Assembly: GCA_030077755.1 (NCBI GenBank)
Contig: JAQJZZ010000007.1
Span: 496,001-560,000 of the forward strand
Source: Filosporella fistucella
Lineage: Eukaryota > Ascomycota > Leotiomycetes > Helotiales
Length of the DNA stretch: 64,000 nucleotides
Direction: 5' to 3'
Each line of letters begins with the position of its first letter. Position 1 is the first letter of the stretch. The position numbers were made by a program, and so were the translations under genes. The notes beneath the pieces are model-generated. The model had not been told where the DNA came from. It did not search any database and saw only the letters and a list, made by a program, of their open reading frames with translations. This document shows positions 1 to 12,092 of this stretch, piece by piece.

Positions 1-170
1 ATCTTTTGGGATTGAAGAGGGCCGTTTTCAATGGGAACTTATCGCTCCGAACAATTATTGCCTGGAGGAGTTCCTCTGCATCATATGAATCTCCCGAAGA
101 GAATTCCCAACGCCGCAAATACTTTTTTCTCCCAAACGCCCGCTATGCCAAATATACATCCGTCAGGGTA

Positions 171-637
171 TCATGACTTCAACATTTTGTTCCTCTTCTC
201 CTTTCTCTTTAATCTCTCGACTCGTTTCCGGTGCATAGTCTCAGCTAACTTCTCGTATCTTGCTTTTTCCTCTTTCGCTGCGCGCTTTTCCTTGATCTTT
301 TGAATTTTGGCCTGGAGAATTGTTAGTCTGGTAAAAAAAATAAAAATACCCCACCAGGACAACGAACCTGTCTGTCTGCCTCCTTCTCATCTTTCATTTC
401 CTTCTCCTTGGCTTTCACTGCTGCCATAGCTTTGCGCTCCTCCTGTCGCTTTTCATAATTGGAATTACCGGCTTTTGGCCTGAATGCAGCTCTAGGTTCA
501 TGCCATTGTTTCCCTGCAAAAATTTAGATATTAATTTTCTTCCCACCATGATTAAGATGCATACCATTCTTGCGCATTCCCTGAGGAGCGGTAATCGAGC
601 TTGAAGAAGCAGCTTCGACTGCAGTATCTGTCGACAT
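171..637 (-). CDS. CGR1: rRNA-processing protein Cgr1
   Basis: Small basic coiled-coil protein of the Cgr1 family, needed in the nucleolus for pre-rRNA processing of the 60S subunit. Three exons on the minus strand: 637-565, 513-368 and 311-171, giving 119 residues, close to the yeast length of 120. The N-terminal half carries the conserved GMRKNGKQWHEP block; the C-terminal half is almost all Lys/Arg/Glu and ends with the family signature [21 protein letters not shown]. Both introns have GT..AG ends, and the join [13 protein letters not shown] reproduces the family alignment. It is divergent from the mitochondrial carrier gene across about 770 bases. No regulatory signal is obvious. Family assignment is secure from the C-terminal motif. 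Confidence 0.93.
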
Positions 638-1409
638 GGTTAATGCTGAGACAATGGATTCTATGACGGAGGTTGAAGTTGGACGAAGGTGGGTTGCAGA
701 CTCGTCCAGATTGGCTTATCGATTTGATCTCGGGAAAAAGTTAAAAAAGGATCTGATAAGAATTTTAGCGCTAGTTGCGCAACACCTCGAATTTTGTGCG
801 TGGTTTTTTCCTCCTCTGCAGAAAACGTCACCCTAACACTGCCGATGACTCCATAATTGTCCAACATTGCCCACTCGTGGTGTGCAAACTCACAAATTGT
901 ACTCTAGTGTCTATGCGGGGTTTCCTCTTAAGAAAGAGCTCACCCTGACTCTTCCTTGACCGCTTCTCGCAATGCTACCACGATAGGCTATCGATAAGGG
1001 TCGACGACAACAACTTCACGAACTCATCTGCCAATTCTTTACTCAATCTGCACATAATTGATCTAAAAGTTTCGATGGGATCACAGTCATAGCAAGAAGT
1101 GCCTCGACGCCTTCTTGCCTCGCGCACCAACAACGTTGAATTCACAATCCTCCGGGTGTCGTCCTACTTGTCACCATCCCCGCCCGCCGCAAAGGATTGT
1201 GTAACCTCGGCCGCCTTTCGACTGCCTGATTGACATCCACCAACAACCATATTGTCAGTCTGAGTAGCGACGAACTACAATTCGGGGAATCGAGACGGTG
1301 TTGGAAGTTGGTCACGCCAAGCCGTACAAAATAATACCATACGAAGGCTTCATAGAACCCCACCACCGATCGCGGAAGCTCCACAGACATTACCCAGGTG
1401 GAACACAAA
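638..1409. other. divergent intergenic region
   Basis: Shared upstream region of CGR1 (minus) and the mitochondrial carrier (plus). Open frames here are short and resemble no family. I see no repeat or RNA gene. Confidence 0.6.
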
Positions 1410-2486
1410 ATGTCGATAGCTACCACTTCGGATTTTGCTGAGACCTCTCCAGCATTTACTGTGACTGGCAGAGAAGCTCTAATGGACGCCGTTGAGGATA
1501 TTGTTTTTGGCTCGGTGAGCTTTACCCTGGAACATTCCTGAATGTATTACTGACCCCTCCAGATTGCCGGTGTGGCAGGCAAATATATTGAATACCCATT
1601 TGACACTGTTAAAGTTCGTCTTCAATCGCAGCCAGATCACCTCCCTCTTCGTTATACTGGTCCACTTGACTGTTTTCGACAATCTATTCGCAGCGATGGT
1701 CTCTTGGGACTTTATCGCGGAATATCTGCCCCCCTAGTTGGTGCAGCGTTGGAAACATCGTCCTTATTCTTCTGGGAAAGAGTGGGGCGAGAGGGACTCT
1801 TCAAGGCTGGACTCTACAAGCGTGATAAACCACTACCATTGTCGGCATTGTGGTTAACAGGTGCCATTTCTGGTGCTTTCACAAGTTTGGTCCTCACTCC
1901 AGTTGAGCTGGTCAAATGCAAAATCCAGGTTCCAGTCACAACAAGCACCGATGGAATGATTCACAAGGCGCCAACACCATTGACTGTCATTCGAGAAGTA
2001 TTTAAACACCAAGGGCTTAAAGGTTTTTGGAATGGTCAATTGGGAACATTGATCCGTGAGACCGGGGGTTGTGCCGCCTGGTTCGGCAGTAAAGAGACGG
2101 TCACTCTTCTCCTCCGCCATCTCAATGCTAAGAATCACTCTGGTTCAGGAAATCCGAACTCTCAAAATCTTCCTATTACATCCTCGGAATTGGATCTCGC
2201 TCCTCTTCCTCTCTGGCAACAAGCAGTGGCTGGTGCTTCTGCAGGAATGTCATATAACTTCCTCTTCTTCCCAGCCGACACCATCAAATCCCGCATGCAA
2301 ACCGTATCCACCACCTCCACCGCCCCCCAAGTTAAATTCTGGACCGAGGGGGTGGCAATCTGGAGGCAATATGGCCTTAAAGGCTTATATCGAGGCTGTG
2401 GCATCACAGTCGCCAGAAGTGCGCCGAGCAGCGCATTTATTTTCATCATATTTGATGCTCTAAAAGCCCGTTTTCATTTCTCGTAG
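1410..2486 (+). CDS. Mitochondrial ornithine/basic amino-acid carrier (ORT1/ARG-13 type)
   Basis: Six-helix solute carrier of the mitochondrial inner membrane (SLC25). Exon 1 is 1410-1514 and exon 2 is 1563-2486, giving 342 residues. All three carrier repeats show the PX[DE]XX[KR] signature: [20 protein letters not shown] and [10 protein letters not shown]. The residues after the first intron, [17 protein letters not shown], and the block [13 protein letters not shown] match yeast Ort1 and Neurospora ARG-13, which exchange matrix ornithine for cytosolic protons or basic amino acids and link mitochondrial ornithine synthesis to arginine synthesis. The start gives a short polar leader before helix 1, as in Ort1, and the 48-base intron falls at a codon boundary. 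Substrate is inferred from similarity; a carnitine-type carrier is less likely. Confidence 0.9.
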
Positions 2487-4116
2487 CATAAGCATATCAT
2501 ATGATATGTGGTGGCATTTGTGATAGCATGGGTTCGGAAGAGAGCGTGCATTTGGTGTTCTTTTGCATATGAGCGGATAGATTCCTGGGTGGTCAAAAGT
2601 CGGCAAGGCGTTTATAGACGGCGGGTTCCTGAAAATGGGAGATTTAGAATATTGTTGCCGGCATATCTGCGTTGTTTGCCATATCTTCTCATTTTCATAT
2701 TCCTTGGGAACTTTACAAGCGTAGGTATCAAGGATTTGTGAATATGCATTCCTTTTTCTAAGAGTCTGCAATTTTCATCCAAGCAGTTGACTAGATCAGA
2801 GGAGATGATAGTAGTCATCGACCGGGCACTTCGTCCCATCTATTACTATACATACAGTTGTTGACCTCCAATCTGTTTTCGTCGTCGTCATTTATGGCTT
2901 TTCTTCTATTGTTGTCAGATCATACTCCTTTACATAATATTTCATCGACTTTTCATATTCTATCCCTTACGGGGTCACCTAACCCCCCAAAATCTTCTAA
3001 AAAAACATGACCCTTTTCATCTCCACTATTTACGTGCGCTATTAGGGTACTTGTGCCATTCTGCTAGTTCCTGTTCCGTTCGCCGTGTCTGTTTCGCAGA
3101 GATGGAGGGCTCACATCGACGACCCCTTGAAACCCAATTTATGGTAAAACATTATCCCGTACCACGTTCTCGTAATACAGCTTTTGTTTGTATGTGCCTA
3201 CGCACCCCAGAAGTAGTACGCTCTAACACCGACAGCAATAACTACTGTAAAAGCAGCAAGTTTGGCTTTTTTCTAAGCTGTGGTTGCAACTTTTATAGCT
3301 TCGTAAATGGATTTCCGAGAAGACTGGGGAGTATGAGATTCACCCCTCAAAATATCGATTCACCTTGTGGGTTCTACTTCGACCCTACAGCAAAAATCGA
3401 ATTTTAGCTGTCCAAAACCCTGCCTTCGGATCTTGCCCCTTCTTAAGGTTATGTATATAAAGCTGATTCCCTCATTGGGAAACTATCAACGGCCTCATCT
3501 ACGAAAACTCGGTCACATTCATGGATCACCGGCCTTGAGCTAAGGAATGGAGTTATATCTCAATTCTTCTAAGAGGGTTGTGACCCTCCATGACATTGAC
3601 GTGCAAGTTATACTTGCTTAGAGTAGGTATAGATAGTAGGAGTATATGGGAGGTATCGCGAAGTTCGGTTGCTATATCCAGGAAATAGAGGAACCGACAC
3701 TGAAAAGTCAAATGGCGGTTAGAGATATTGACGATAAAATTATTTGACAATAGAAGCATTGATTCCACTCTCGAGAATAATTCGACGAATTGAGTTTTCA
3801 ACCACAGAAGCAAGGGAACAAATGTAAATATAGAGTCGGGACAAGGCTGCTACTTAACGCCCATATTTGGCAAGTGTCACTACACGTGTCTTGTCACTGA
3901 TAGGTATAATTTTGGCGTGAGGCTGGCATGCAAGGGAGAGATCGTACGACGGCTGCCCTCCACTTCGTCCAACATGTTTTCTGGATTTTTGCGCTTCGCA
4001 AATACTCGAAGTACGCTTCTATTCTTCTCTAAGTCTTTTGATACGTGTATTTAGAAGAGGTCATCTTTCCGAAAAGTCTACAAGGCGCCTGATTTTGAAG
4101 GGGATAATTCGACAAA
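2487..4116. other. intergenic region, no supported gene
   Basis: About 1.6 kb between the carrier and the bHLH locus. The longest open frame (3051-3407, plus, 118 codons) has Cys-rich, low-complexity composition and no recognisable domain. I see no RNA gene or clear repeat. Confidence 0.5.
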
Positions 4117-4924
4117 ATGCAAGTTCCTCAACCTGTCGTGCCTCACAGCAGCTGCTCGGGCGATTCCGAGGAACTCCAATCTATGTAGGTCAATCTCATT
4201 GCAAAACATTTAGCAAACTCCTGACATGTCCTTCACAGCCCTAAATCTCCCGGTCCTAGTACCGAGTATAAGCAAACTCATGAGAATACATCTGATGACA
4301 GGACTAGCGAGCCAAGCAGCTCGGGAATTGCATCGAATGATAGCCACAGCTCAGCTCCATCAAGTCTTCACATTATCTCATCGAACAATGATGGACTACT
4401 GGTTTACACTTCGATGGAGAGGACCAATAGCACGAGTTTCTTTCGGTTGATACAGGCGTTCTCAGCACCAAAACCTTGCAACAGCGAGAGGGAAATACCG
4501 GTTCTTTCGTGGAAATTCCTAGGAACAGCCTTGAAGAAGATTATCGGCCTATATGTCAGTATTCCTTCAGCTCGGAACACCGAGTATACTATGGTCTAAC
4601 TGTGTTCAGAGTGCCACCCCGTTCCCCTACCAAATGCAGGCCAAGTTCGATGTTCCAGCAAGAGTTGGCCAGCATGCGTCAGCATCACTTGGGATTGATA
4701 CCTGGCATGCGACCGCAGATGATGGTCAGGACCAGAGAAGCTATATTGGCAGACAGTTCAGTCCTGACCTGGGCCACAAGCGCCCGGCGCATAAAATGGT
4801 CGAGGAGAAATATAGAGAGCGGGTGAATAAGCAGTTCGAGAGAATATTGAATATGGTTCCCGCGGAACCGAAGACTGTTTGCGGTGAGGAACAAGATTGG
4901 GAGATGGTGGACTTGCTAGAATAG
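4117..4924 (+). CDS. Putative bHLH protein with truncated helix-loop-helix (uncertain model, may be decayed)
   Basis: The last exon clearly encodes the basic region and helix 1 of a fungal bHLH factor: KRPAHKMVEEKYRERVNKQF, with the H..E..R (H5-E9-R13) DNA-contact pattern, at about 4780-4845. A possible model is 4117-4184, 4239-4554 and 4610-4924 (232 residues). The second intron would start with GTCAGT and has a CTAAC branch point 10 bases before its AG. After helix 1 the frame reads through an acidic tail and stops at 4922-4924, so the loop and helix 2 needed for dimerisation are missing. A GTGAGG at 4884 could be a further donor, but the acceptors I tried give no helix 2. The upstream reading frame is ambiguous. 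Treat the DNA-binding fragment as real and the rest as provisional. Confidence 0.4.
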
Positions 4925-5897
4925 AAAAATTTCTGAGGGTGTTTACTTCCATAACAGATCGGGAGACGTTCTGACGGCAATGCTGGTCACAACCATAGAG
5001 TTCCTAGTGGATTATCCTTGACGATTTGAGAGGTGATGATCTTCAGGCCACTGACTGCACGTCCAATTTCCGAGGGTGTGATAGGCATTGGAAACTCATG
5101 CCTCATATCATACATGGTGGAATATATACTAACAGATATATATATCAAGGAGAGACAATGATTAGGATAAAGATATTGATACCGAAGACAAAAGTAGCAG
5201 CTATCTAAATTTCGCATGTTGAGGAGCATGATGCATGCTCAATTTAATCAAATCCTAGGAAGGGTTTGGCTTGATTAGCGTTGAAGCTATATAGGGTTAT
5301 CAGATCTATGCACCCACAGCTAAAAGAATCTTCTGCTCGTTCTGAATATGCCTGGATGTAAGTACTTCACTTTAATAAAAAATTTGTAACAATTACCTGT
5401 ACCAGACTGTTATCAAGTGCTCACTTGATTTGCAGGAGAGTAGAAAGCGAACCACAATCGTGTGAGTCAGTCTGGACTCTTCCTCTTTGTCAGGAGTTTA
5501 TGAAATAAATAAGAAATAACATAGGCAGAATATCGAAAGTTTCGGATTGAGGGTGATTCTAGATGCTCCTCCAACAAGACGAACTTTATTATAATATTCT
5601 ATTTGATTTCCAAGTAAAAGTCAAAATACGGATACTTATCTCGCGATAAGAGACACGGTTTCAAGAGCTGCATATAAGTTACCTTTCAAAGTGCGTGTCT
5701 GAAAGAGAATGGATAAATCACCAAAGCATACAACGAAGCAAAGTCCGTTCAAAAGCGCGGGAGCGAAAGTAGGGGAAATGAGATGAGCTTGGGTCTTGCT
5801 ACTTGTTGCTTAGACTAGAAGGGTTCGCTTTAGAGGTAGTGTAAACAAGCTATGAAAGAGAAGGCATTGGGAGTTTGAATTTTAGAGGGGCCTATGT

Positions 5898-6037
5898 GAT
5901 GAAATAGTTGATGGTAGGAATACAACGGACGGTTTGAGTCGTTGACGAAAGTTGGAATTGATATTAAGATGAAATAGTTGATAATAAAATTATAATCGAT
6001 AATTTGAGTTTTTGACGACAGTTATAATTGATAATAT
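5898..6037. repeat. 70-base tandem duplication with RIP-like transitions
   Basis: Two adjacent copies, 5898-5967 and 5968-6037, both begin GATGAAATAGTTGAT and share TTTGAG and TTGACGA blocks at the same offsets. By eye about 16 positions differ. Roughly ten are G-to-A or C-to-T going from copy 1 to copy 2, so copy 2 is markedly AT-richer. This direction of change is what repeat-induced point mutation (RIP) leaves in ascomycetes, although RIP normally needs longer duplicates. Confidence 0.75.
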
Positions 6038-6342
6038 ATACTTCTTATCCAATCTTTTACTAATATGCATCTATACTTTGAAACTATAAAAGAAAATTTG
6101 AATCTTAAGCTATATCATTTCTCTCCCTTAGCTATTTTAGTCCTAAAACTACCCCTTTGTATACACAGGAGTCCTAACACGCTTGGACGCCACCATCTGG
6201 GGCATGTGTCCGTGTCTTCAAAGCTTGGTAAGAGTAATGGAATGTGCAAAGTATTTAAAGTGTTTGAACGGACGTGAGCTGGGATGGGCAGCAAAAATTA
6301 TTGTTATTCACTCTAACTTCTTGTCTGCTAAGTGAGCAAGTA

Positions 6343-6490
6343 TTGCTTCGAAGACGAATATATATCGGAGAGGAGAGATGTACAATGTAGAGTTTGCTGT
6401 TCACTTGCTAAGTCTTTCTCTGAAAAGTGAATCCAAATCAATAGCTTTTGCATTGAAGACGAACAAGTTCCGGATGAGTGAGATGTGCAA
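6343..6490. repeat. weak direct repeat, copies 105 bases apart
   Basis: Segments at about 6343-6385 and 6448-6490 share TTGC, GAAGACGAA, CGGA and GAGATGT..CAA blocks in the same order. Similarity is partial, so an old duplication is likely but not certain. Confidence 0.35.
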
Positions 6491-6723
6491 CAAAAGCTAA
6501 GGTAGTGCACATAGGAAATTCTACAATGGATAGCGAACTTGGTCAAGGGCATGTCAATGTGAAGATTGCAAGAGTAGGACCATGCAATTCCAGAACTGTA
6601 GAAAGTCATGTAATTCACCAAATGCCATAGGCCTAGCCTAATTGTAATAATTCATTTCATCCCTCAATTCATCCATCTCGAAGTCTACGACCCTAATCCC
6701 AAAATCTCAAGTGGTATAGCAAT

Positions 6724-7433
6724 TTACTCCTCCTTCTCATCAACGTACTTGGTATCCTTGGTCGCAGGGCTAGCTTTGACTTCCTTATCCGCAATGTTCC
6801 AGTTGTTCACTACACACAATGATCAGGGTAATTCTGGCTAGTGAGCAGGCAAAACTTACAGTATCCAGTGCCAGCACTCAAATAAGTAGCAAATCCCAAC
6901 CATCCAAGATATGGAGCCAAAGCCCAACCTGCAACTGGATCAACTTGTCCCCAAACATAAGTCAAGTATCCGGTAACTCCAGTCAATGCAACAATATCAA
7001 CAGTAGCTTCAATTGGGCGCTTGAGAACGAAGAAGAGGGGCATCCAGATGAGGTTAAGGCCGAGTTGAATTGTATAGAGAGTGGCACCTTGCTTGGTAAG
7101 AAGATGCTTTTCGGTGGATGCAAATGGAGACATCCCGGTATCATAAGCTCGGTATGCGGCAAAACCCATCAGACCATAAAGAACAGTCCATGCTGGGCCG
7201 AATACGTATGGAGGAGGACGATAAGGAGGTTGCTTCAAGGCCATATAGGTCTTTTGAGTCTCCTTAGCTATATGACATTAGCAGATGCATATGATTGATA
7301 CCGCGAGAAGATTGAACATACGCCGGACTGTGAATCCAACTGCTGTTCCAAGGGCAATTGGAAGCAAAATGGAAGCTGCCGGATTGGCGAAAACAGCTGC
7401 TGGCAGCGTAAGGGAAGGGATGAAGGTCGTCAT
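6724..7433 (-). CDS. TspO/MBR family membrane protein
   Basis: Five-helix membrane protein of the TspO/peripheral benzodiazepine receptor family, which binds porphyrins and sterol-like ligands in mitochondrial or other membranes; the exact fungal role is unsettled. Exons on the minus strand are 7433-7322, 7267-6860 and 6809-6724, giving 201 residues, slightly longer than the usual 160-190. Diagnostic blocks are YMALKQPPYRPPPYVFGPAW and WTVLYGLMGFAAYRA, then NLIWMPLFFVLKRP and a final helix ending YLSAGTGYLNNW. The joins VRP|KETQKTYMALK and GTGY|LNNW restore the family sequence. An acidic, Lys-rich cytosolic tail (KYVDEKEE) follows the last helix. It is divergent from ARS2 across about 1.2 kb. 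Confidence 0.92.
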
Positions 7434-8656
7434 GATTGCGATACTGTGTTTGTATTATCAGCAACCAGTTTGAATGGCAGATTGTGGAGTTGAGAGAGAT
7501 AGATGGTTGTTTGGTGGAACGAAGAGGGCTTTAAAGAAGGATCAGATGTCAATTGAAGCCTCCCCCTCGTTTGATAAATGACGTCGCCTCACATGCTTAG
7601 AGCTACAGTAAAGGGTAAATTTCGAAGACAAAGAAATGTAAGAAATGGAATTGCTACAGGAACGCTTACCTGTATTGAATCTCAATGAGTATCAAATAAA
7701 AGTTGTTTGAAGTCAACGACTGTTGGTGAGAAGAGGGAACATCAAGGTGGTTCCATTTATGCCTTCCCCAGACTTGGACTGTTCGGGATCAGATCATGCC
7801 CGGCGGTGGTCAGCAAGCTGTTTGTACCTGTCTATCCTTGCACGACCTGGCCAATTGTATGGAAGTGAAGCTTGATCGTAGCTGCCTTCATTCCAGGGCG
7901 TTCAAGGCATCTAGAAAATGCGCAGGTGAAACTCGAACAGTGTAGCCGGGCAATTGTCCCTTCTCCGTCCGGCTAAACGTCCTGTCCCATTTTATTAGCT
8001 CCAATATCCAATCACAACCACGACCTCGAACGCCCTTGTCTGCACTATCCCCATTCCAGCCATGGTGCTCTCAGCCCCGACCTCCTCTGACCTCCACCTC
8101 CCACTCTCACGCCCATCTACTGCTCTTCCTCCTACTCCTCCTCAACTCTCCAAATCTGCTTTGGACGAGGCCAGCTCTTCTGCGCAGGAGCTTCATCTTC
8201 ATATTCAAACTTGTTCGTCAACCCCTCTTTCAACTTCTACCTACCTTCGTACCTTTTATGCACTTCAAATCTTCAAAAACAATCACATTGTCTATCTATC
8301 TACCCTTCTTTTAATAAAAAGACCAGACCAGGCAGTTGTCATCGTCGTTCATTAGCCATTGATAGGCCAAATACCCTCACCTTTCTACCTCTATTTCTCA
8401 ATCCTACTCAGCTTGCGCTCACCCCAACCTACCCATTATCATCTTCTCAATCCATTATTATTTTGAACACTCCTCTGACAGGCAATCATGTCGCCAAACA
8501 GCAGCTCAGTTGTCCTCGCGACCTTCCTACAAGCAACCGCCATCACTTGACAAGCAGCAAACCCAAGGCTATCGAGCTATTTACCAGCCGCCTAAAAGAG
8601 TCGCGACTCTCTTAACAGGTTTTCAACACCTTGGTCGCGAATCGCATACCTACAAA
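7434..8656. other. divergent promoter region and long pyrimidine-rich leader of ARS2
   Basis: Upstream sequence of TspO and ARS2. From about 8030 to 8630 the plus strand is rich in C and T and holds overlapping small open frames (8036-8314, 8062-8355, 8211-8615) of Ser/Pro/Leu-rich composition. This fits an ARS2 5' leader, perhaps with a leader intron ending near the AG at 8619, better than a gene. No domain is recognisable. Confidence 0.5.
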
Positions 8657-11558
8657 ATGGAAGGCTATTCGGCATACAGAGATCCACCTGCGAGATCTCC
8701 TCCAGAGAGAAGCTGGAGTGGTCGCGATGATGGATACAGGGCGAGTGAGCGGACTGAAAACCCGCGCATCGATACATTCTATCGTGGAAGATCCCCTGGT
8801 ATGTTTTTTTTCGAAGTCATTGAGCCCGGTTTCTTGGCTGCTATGTTCCGTTCTGTGCATAAGGCTGCCGGGCGTTGATCTGATGCGTCTCGTGCACTTG
8901 AAGCAGTCTGCCTGTATCTGTCCTGATTCTGATTATTTACTTACTATTCTCCTTCAGGCGTCGACAGAGGCCGTCGTACACGCGATCGAAGCCGTTCCCC
9001 TGCGGCAGTAGATCGATATGAACCCACCAGCCGTACTTCGAGAGATGATTATGACCGGGCGAGAGAGCGTGGAGGCCGTGACCGAGCCGACAGTCGACGG
9101 ATATCACCCGGACCTGTCAACATTGATAGATATGTTCCAGGACAGGACTCAGGCCCCCCTCCTGTATCAGTAAACCCGCTAGCAGATCCCGCGACACTTC
9201 CATTCCAGGTTGGATTTTCATACTTTGGAGAATGGTGGCGCACAAATGAGAAGATCAAGGAGGAAAAAGAGCGTGCGAGAACTGGTAGACGCCCAGAGCC
9301 AAGACGTAATGACACGGCCGAAGACCGCGAAAAAGAAAAGGCAAAGATTCAAGTCGCATATGATGCATACAAAGAGGAGTTGCAAGCGAAAATGGCGAGA
9401 TCATTTGTGCAGGAACATAAAAATGAGCAATGGTTTCAGGAGCGATACTACGCCGAAATCAGAGATCCTCTACGATCACAACTTTCTGAATTTCGTCGTG
9501 GAAACTACAGCCAGTGGGAACAAGATCTGGAGTCGGGAACTTTTGACGAGTATTCATTAGAGGGAATTCCAAAAAGTGATAGCAATGGAGCAGGTGGTGT
9601 AATCGAGAAAGAAGAGGGCGAGACAAGCGCTACTAATGAGGTCCTCGGGGTTGGAGATCTTGTCCCATCTCGAGGAAGTGACATCAGGGACGAGAATGCG
9701 TTCCAACCTACTCTTCTCATCAAAACCATCGCACCACATGTTAACCGCCAAAACTTGGAAGCTTTCTGTAAAGAACATTTGGGTGAAGACGAAGGTGGAT
9801 TCAAATGGCTCAGTCTGAGTGACCCGAACCCGAGCAAGCGTTATCACCGCATCGGTTGGGTCATGCTTCATCCTGCTCCTGAAGGTGTCCCAATCGTAGA
9901 GGCAACGGAAGTGAGAGACGAGGATGGAGATTTAGCAGTCCCTCCTGTTCCACAAACAACTGCCGAGAAAGCGTTGGAAGCGATCAATGGCAAGACTGTG
10001 AAGGATGAAGTTCGAGGTGATTTCACTTGCCATGTTGGTGTGCATGTTCCTCCAAGTCAACCCCGAAAGAAGGCATTATGGGATCTCTTCTCAGCACCAG
10101 AACGTATCGAGAAGGATCTCGAACTTGCTCAGCGATTGGTACAGAAGTATGAAGAAGATTACGGATCTGATTTCAATGCTGTTCTGAAAATCGAAGAGAG
10201 GGTAGAGGATTTGAGAACTCAAGGACGCTTACTTCCACCCGTTACGGCTCCAGTTGTCAAGAAGGTGAAAAAGTCCCGAGAATACATCGGTCTTGATGAG
10301 GCCATGGATGAGGGTGAAGAAATTGAGGAAGAAGAAGAGGAGGAGGAAGAAGGTGCCCTGGATGATGAAGTTGATGATGAAGATCTTCTTGTGAAAAAGA
10401 AGCAACTTGACCTCATGGTCGAATATCTTCGACGTGTCTTCAACTTCTGCTTCTTCTGCGTTTTCGAAAGCGATTCCATTCATGAGCTCACGAGAAAATG
10501 CCCTGGAGGACATCTTCGTCGACCACGCAACACTCTGACTACAGCAGGCAAGGCTGCTGCTCGTGCAAGCGCGTTGGGAGATCCATTCCCAGGAAAGAAG
10601 CGAACAGAGACTGGACTTTCTGAGGATTCCATGAACGATCCCCCACTTTCACCAGAAGGCGAGCGAAAGTTCCCACGCAATTCTACAGTTTCGAAGGCGG
10701 AACAGCAACTTCAACGAGCCTTCAATTGGGTAAAGACATTTGAGGAGAAGCTTATGCAAATTCTCGAACCCGACTCAGTCGACGTCCGGAAACTTGGTGG
10801 AAAGCCTACAGAGGAAGCCTTGAAGGAAGAACTTATCAAATTCGTGAAGCAAGAAGATGAGCACAAATTCAGATGCCGTGTTCCTGAGTGCCAAAAGCTT
10901 TTTAAGGAAGAGCACTTTTGGAAGAAGCATGTTGAAAAGCGTCATCCCGAATGGCTAGAGGAGTTGAAGAAGAATGTGAGTAAAGTTTCCTGCTGCGATT
11001 AGCCAGTACTAATTCTTCTAGTTCGATCTTGTAAACACATATGTCTTGGATCCTGCACATATCGCTCCTTCAAGGTCAGATGCCAATAGCAACGGCCATT
11101 TCCCACCTTCAAATGGTCACATGCCAGCTGGTACTCCTCGAGGCTTCAACCTTCAGAACTTCGGTTTGGGAGGAATGGCCCCTATGCCAGGCTTTGGTGG
11201 ACCACCTGGGTTTGCTCCATTCTTCCCCGGAGTCGCTACAAACGGAGCCGGATGGGCAGGCCCTGACAACCGCGGAGGTGGTCCCATTAGAAGAGGCGGT
11301 AGACAATATCAAAATAATGCTCGCACTGGACCCTATGATCGTCGACCAGGAGGTCAACGATTTGGTTCCGAATCTGGTCGACTCAGCCCGCCTCCTGGAT
11401 CGCGTCGTGGAGGAATGGCTGGTGGTGGTAGATGGGGTGATGGAGCAGCTGGCGGCGCTGCTGTTGGACCTCGTGAAGCTGTGCAAGGTAGAAGCCTCAA
11501 GTCTTATGAAGATCTTGATGCAGTCGCTGGTGGTGGATCTGGAGAACTCAATTATTGA
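8657..11558 (+). CDS. ARS2/SERRATE-like RNA-processing zinc-finger protein
   Basis: Nuclear cap-complex adaptor of the ARS2/SERRATE family, which links cap-bound RNA to processing, export or decay. Exons are 8657-8798, 8958-10975 and 11022-11558, giving 898 residues. In order: an Arg/Ser/Asp-rich N-terminus; a long helical region; a Glu-rich run near residue 510; the family core YLRRVFNFCFFCVFESDS with CPGGHLRRPR; then the C2H2-like finger FRCRVPECQKLFKEEHFWKKHVEKRH written in two parts as CRVPECQKLF and HFWKKHVEKRH; then FDLVNTYVLDPAHIAPSR and a Gly/Arg-rich tail. The start follows TACAAAATGG and opens the RS-like leader. The last intron has a clear TACTAAT branch point. Assignment is firm; the fungal small-RNA role is family inference. 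Confidence 0.93.
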
Positions 11559-12092
11559 GATTGTGCTGATAAAATAGCTTTCTTTCAAAATCATGGCGTT
11601 ACGACAGAATATGCAAAGGCGGTGGCTTCCTCAATTGCTACTATAGGTACTTACAGGTGTCGCTTTCCTATCTTTGTACCATAGCACAGAATATGGATTG
11701 AAGATTCTCCCACTTGTTGATTCTTGGATGTGATAGCTAGTCCCATGTTTGCATTAACTTCATGTGTTCGTCTCAAGAATATCACATTTATGGCAATCTT
11801 CCCCTCTTATTGGCTTTCGCGTCAACCTCGCTCCACAGCGATTATGCGTGTCAACAGACAGCCGAGCATTTTGCAAGGCTTCAGGGGCATTTACCCTTCA
11901 CCGCCTTTTCTGATTGGATCTGCCCCTCGATCGTGCATATTGCTAAACCCCACCACAACTCACAATCCCAAAACCAACCTCAGACCCCAACTTCAATTGC
12001 ATTTGGGCTTGATTTGTTCGCAAACTCAATCTGTTCATCTGAACTTCTCTACAATCACAGAACTCAAACTTGGAAAAGATCCTGCAGACATA
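11559..12092. other. intergenic region upstream of alpha-tubulin
   Basis: About 530 bases holding the ARS2 3' end and the tubulin promoter. Overlapping open frames around 11724-12203 cross the tubulin start and intron, and look like chance frames. Confidence 0.5.

Larger units (their letters stand above)
4925..6723. other. AT-rich intergenic region with repeats
   Basis: About 1.8 kb downstream of the bHLH locus and of the TspO gene. It is AT-rich between roughly 5200 and 6150 and holds the tandem duplication and the weaker direct repeat listed separately. No open frame resembles a protein family. Confidence 0.55.

Noticed and set aside
3051..3407. 118-codon plus-strand frame in the 2.5-4.1 kb gap
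   Set aside because: No family resemblance, no signal peptide or domain, and composition like translated noncoding DNA.
9049..10680. Minus-strand frames opposite ARS2
   Set aside because: They mirror the coding strand of a gene with clear family motifs and splice sites.
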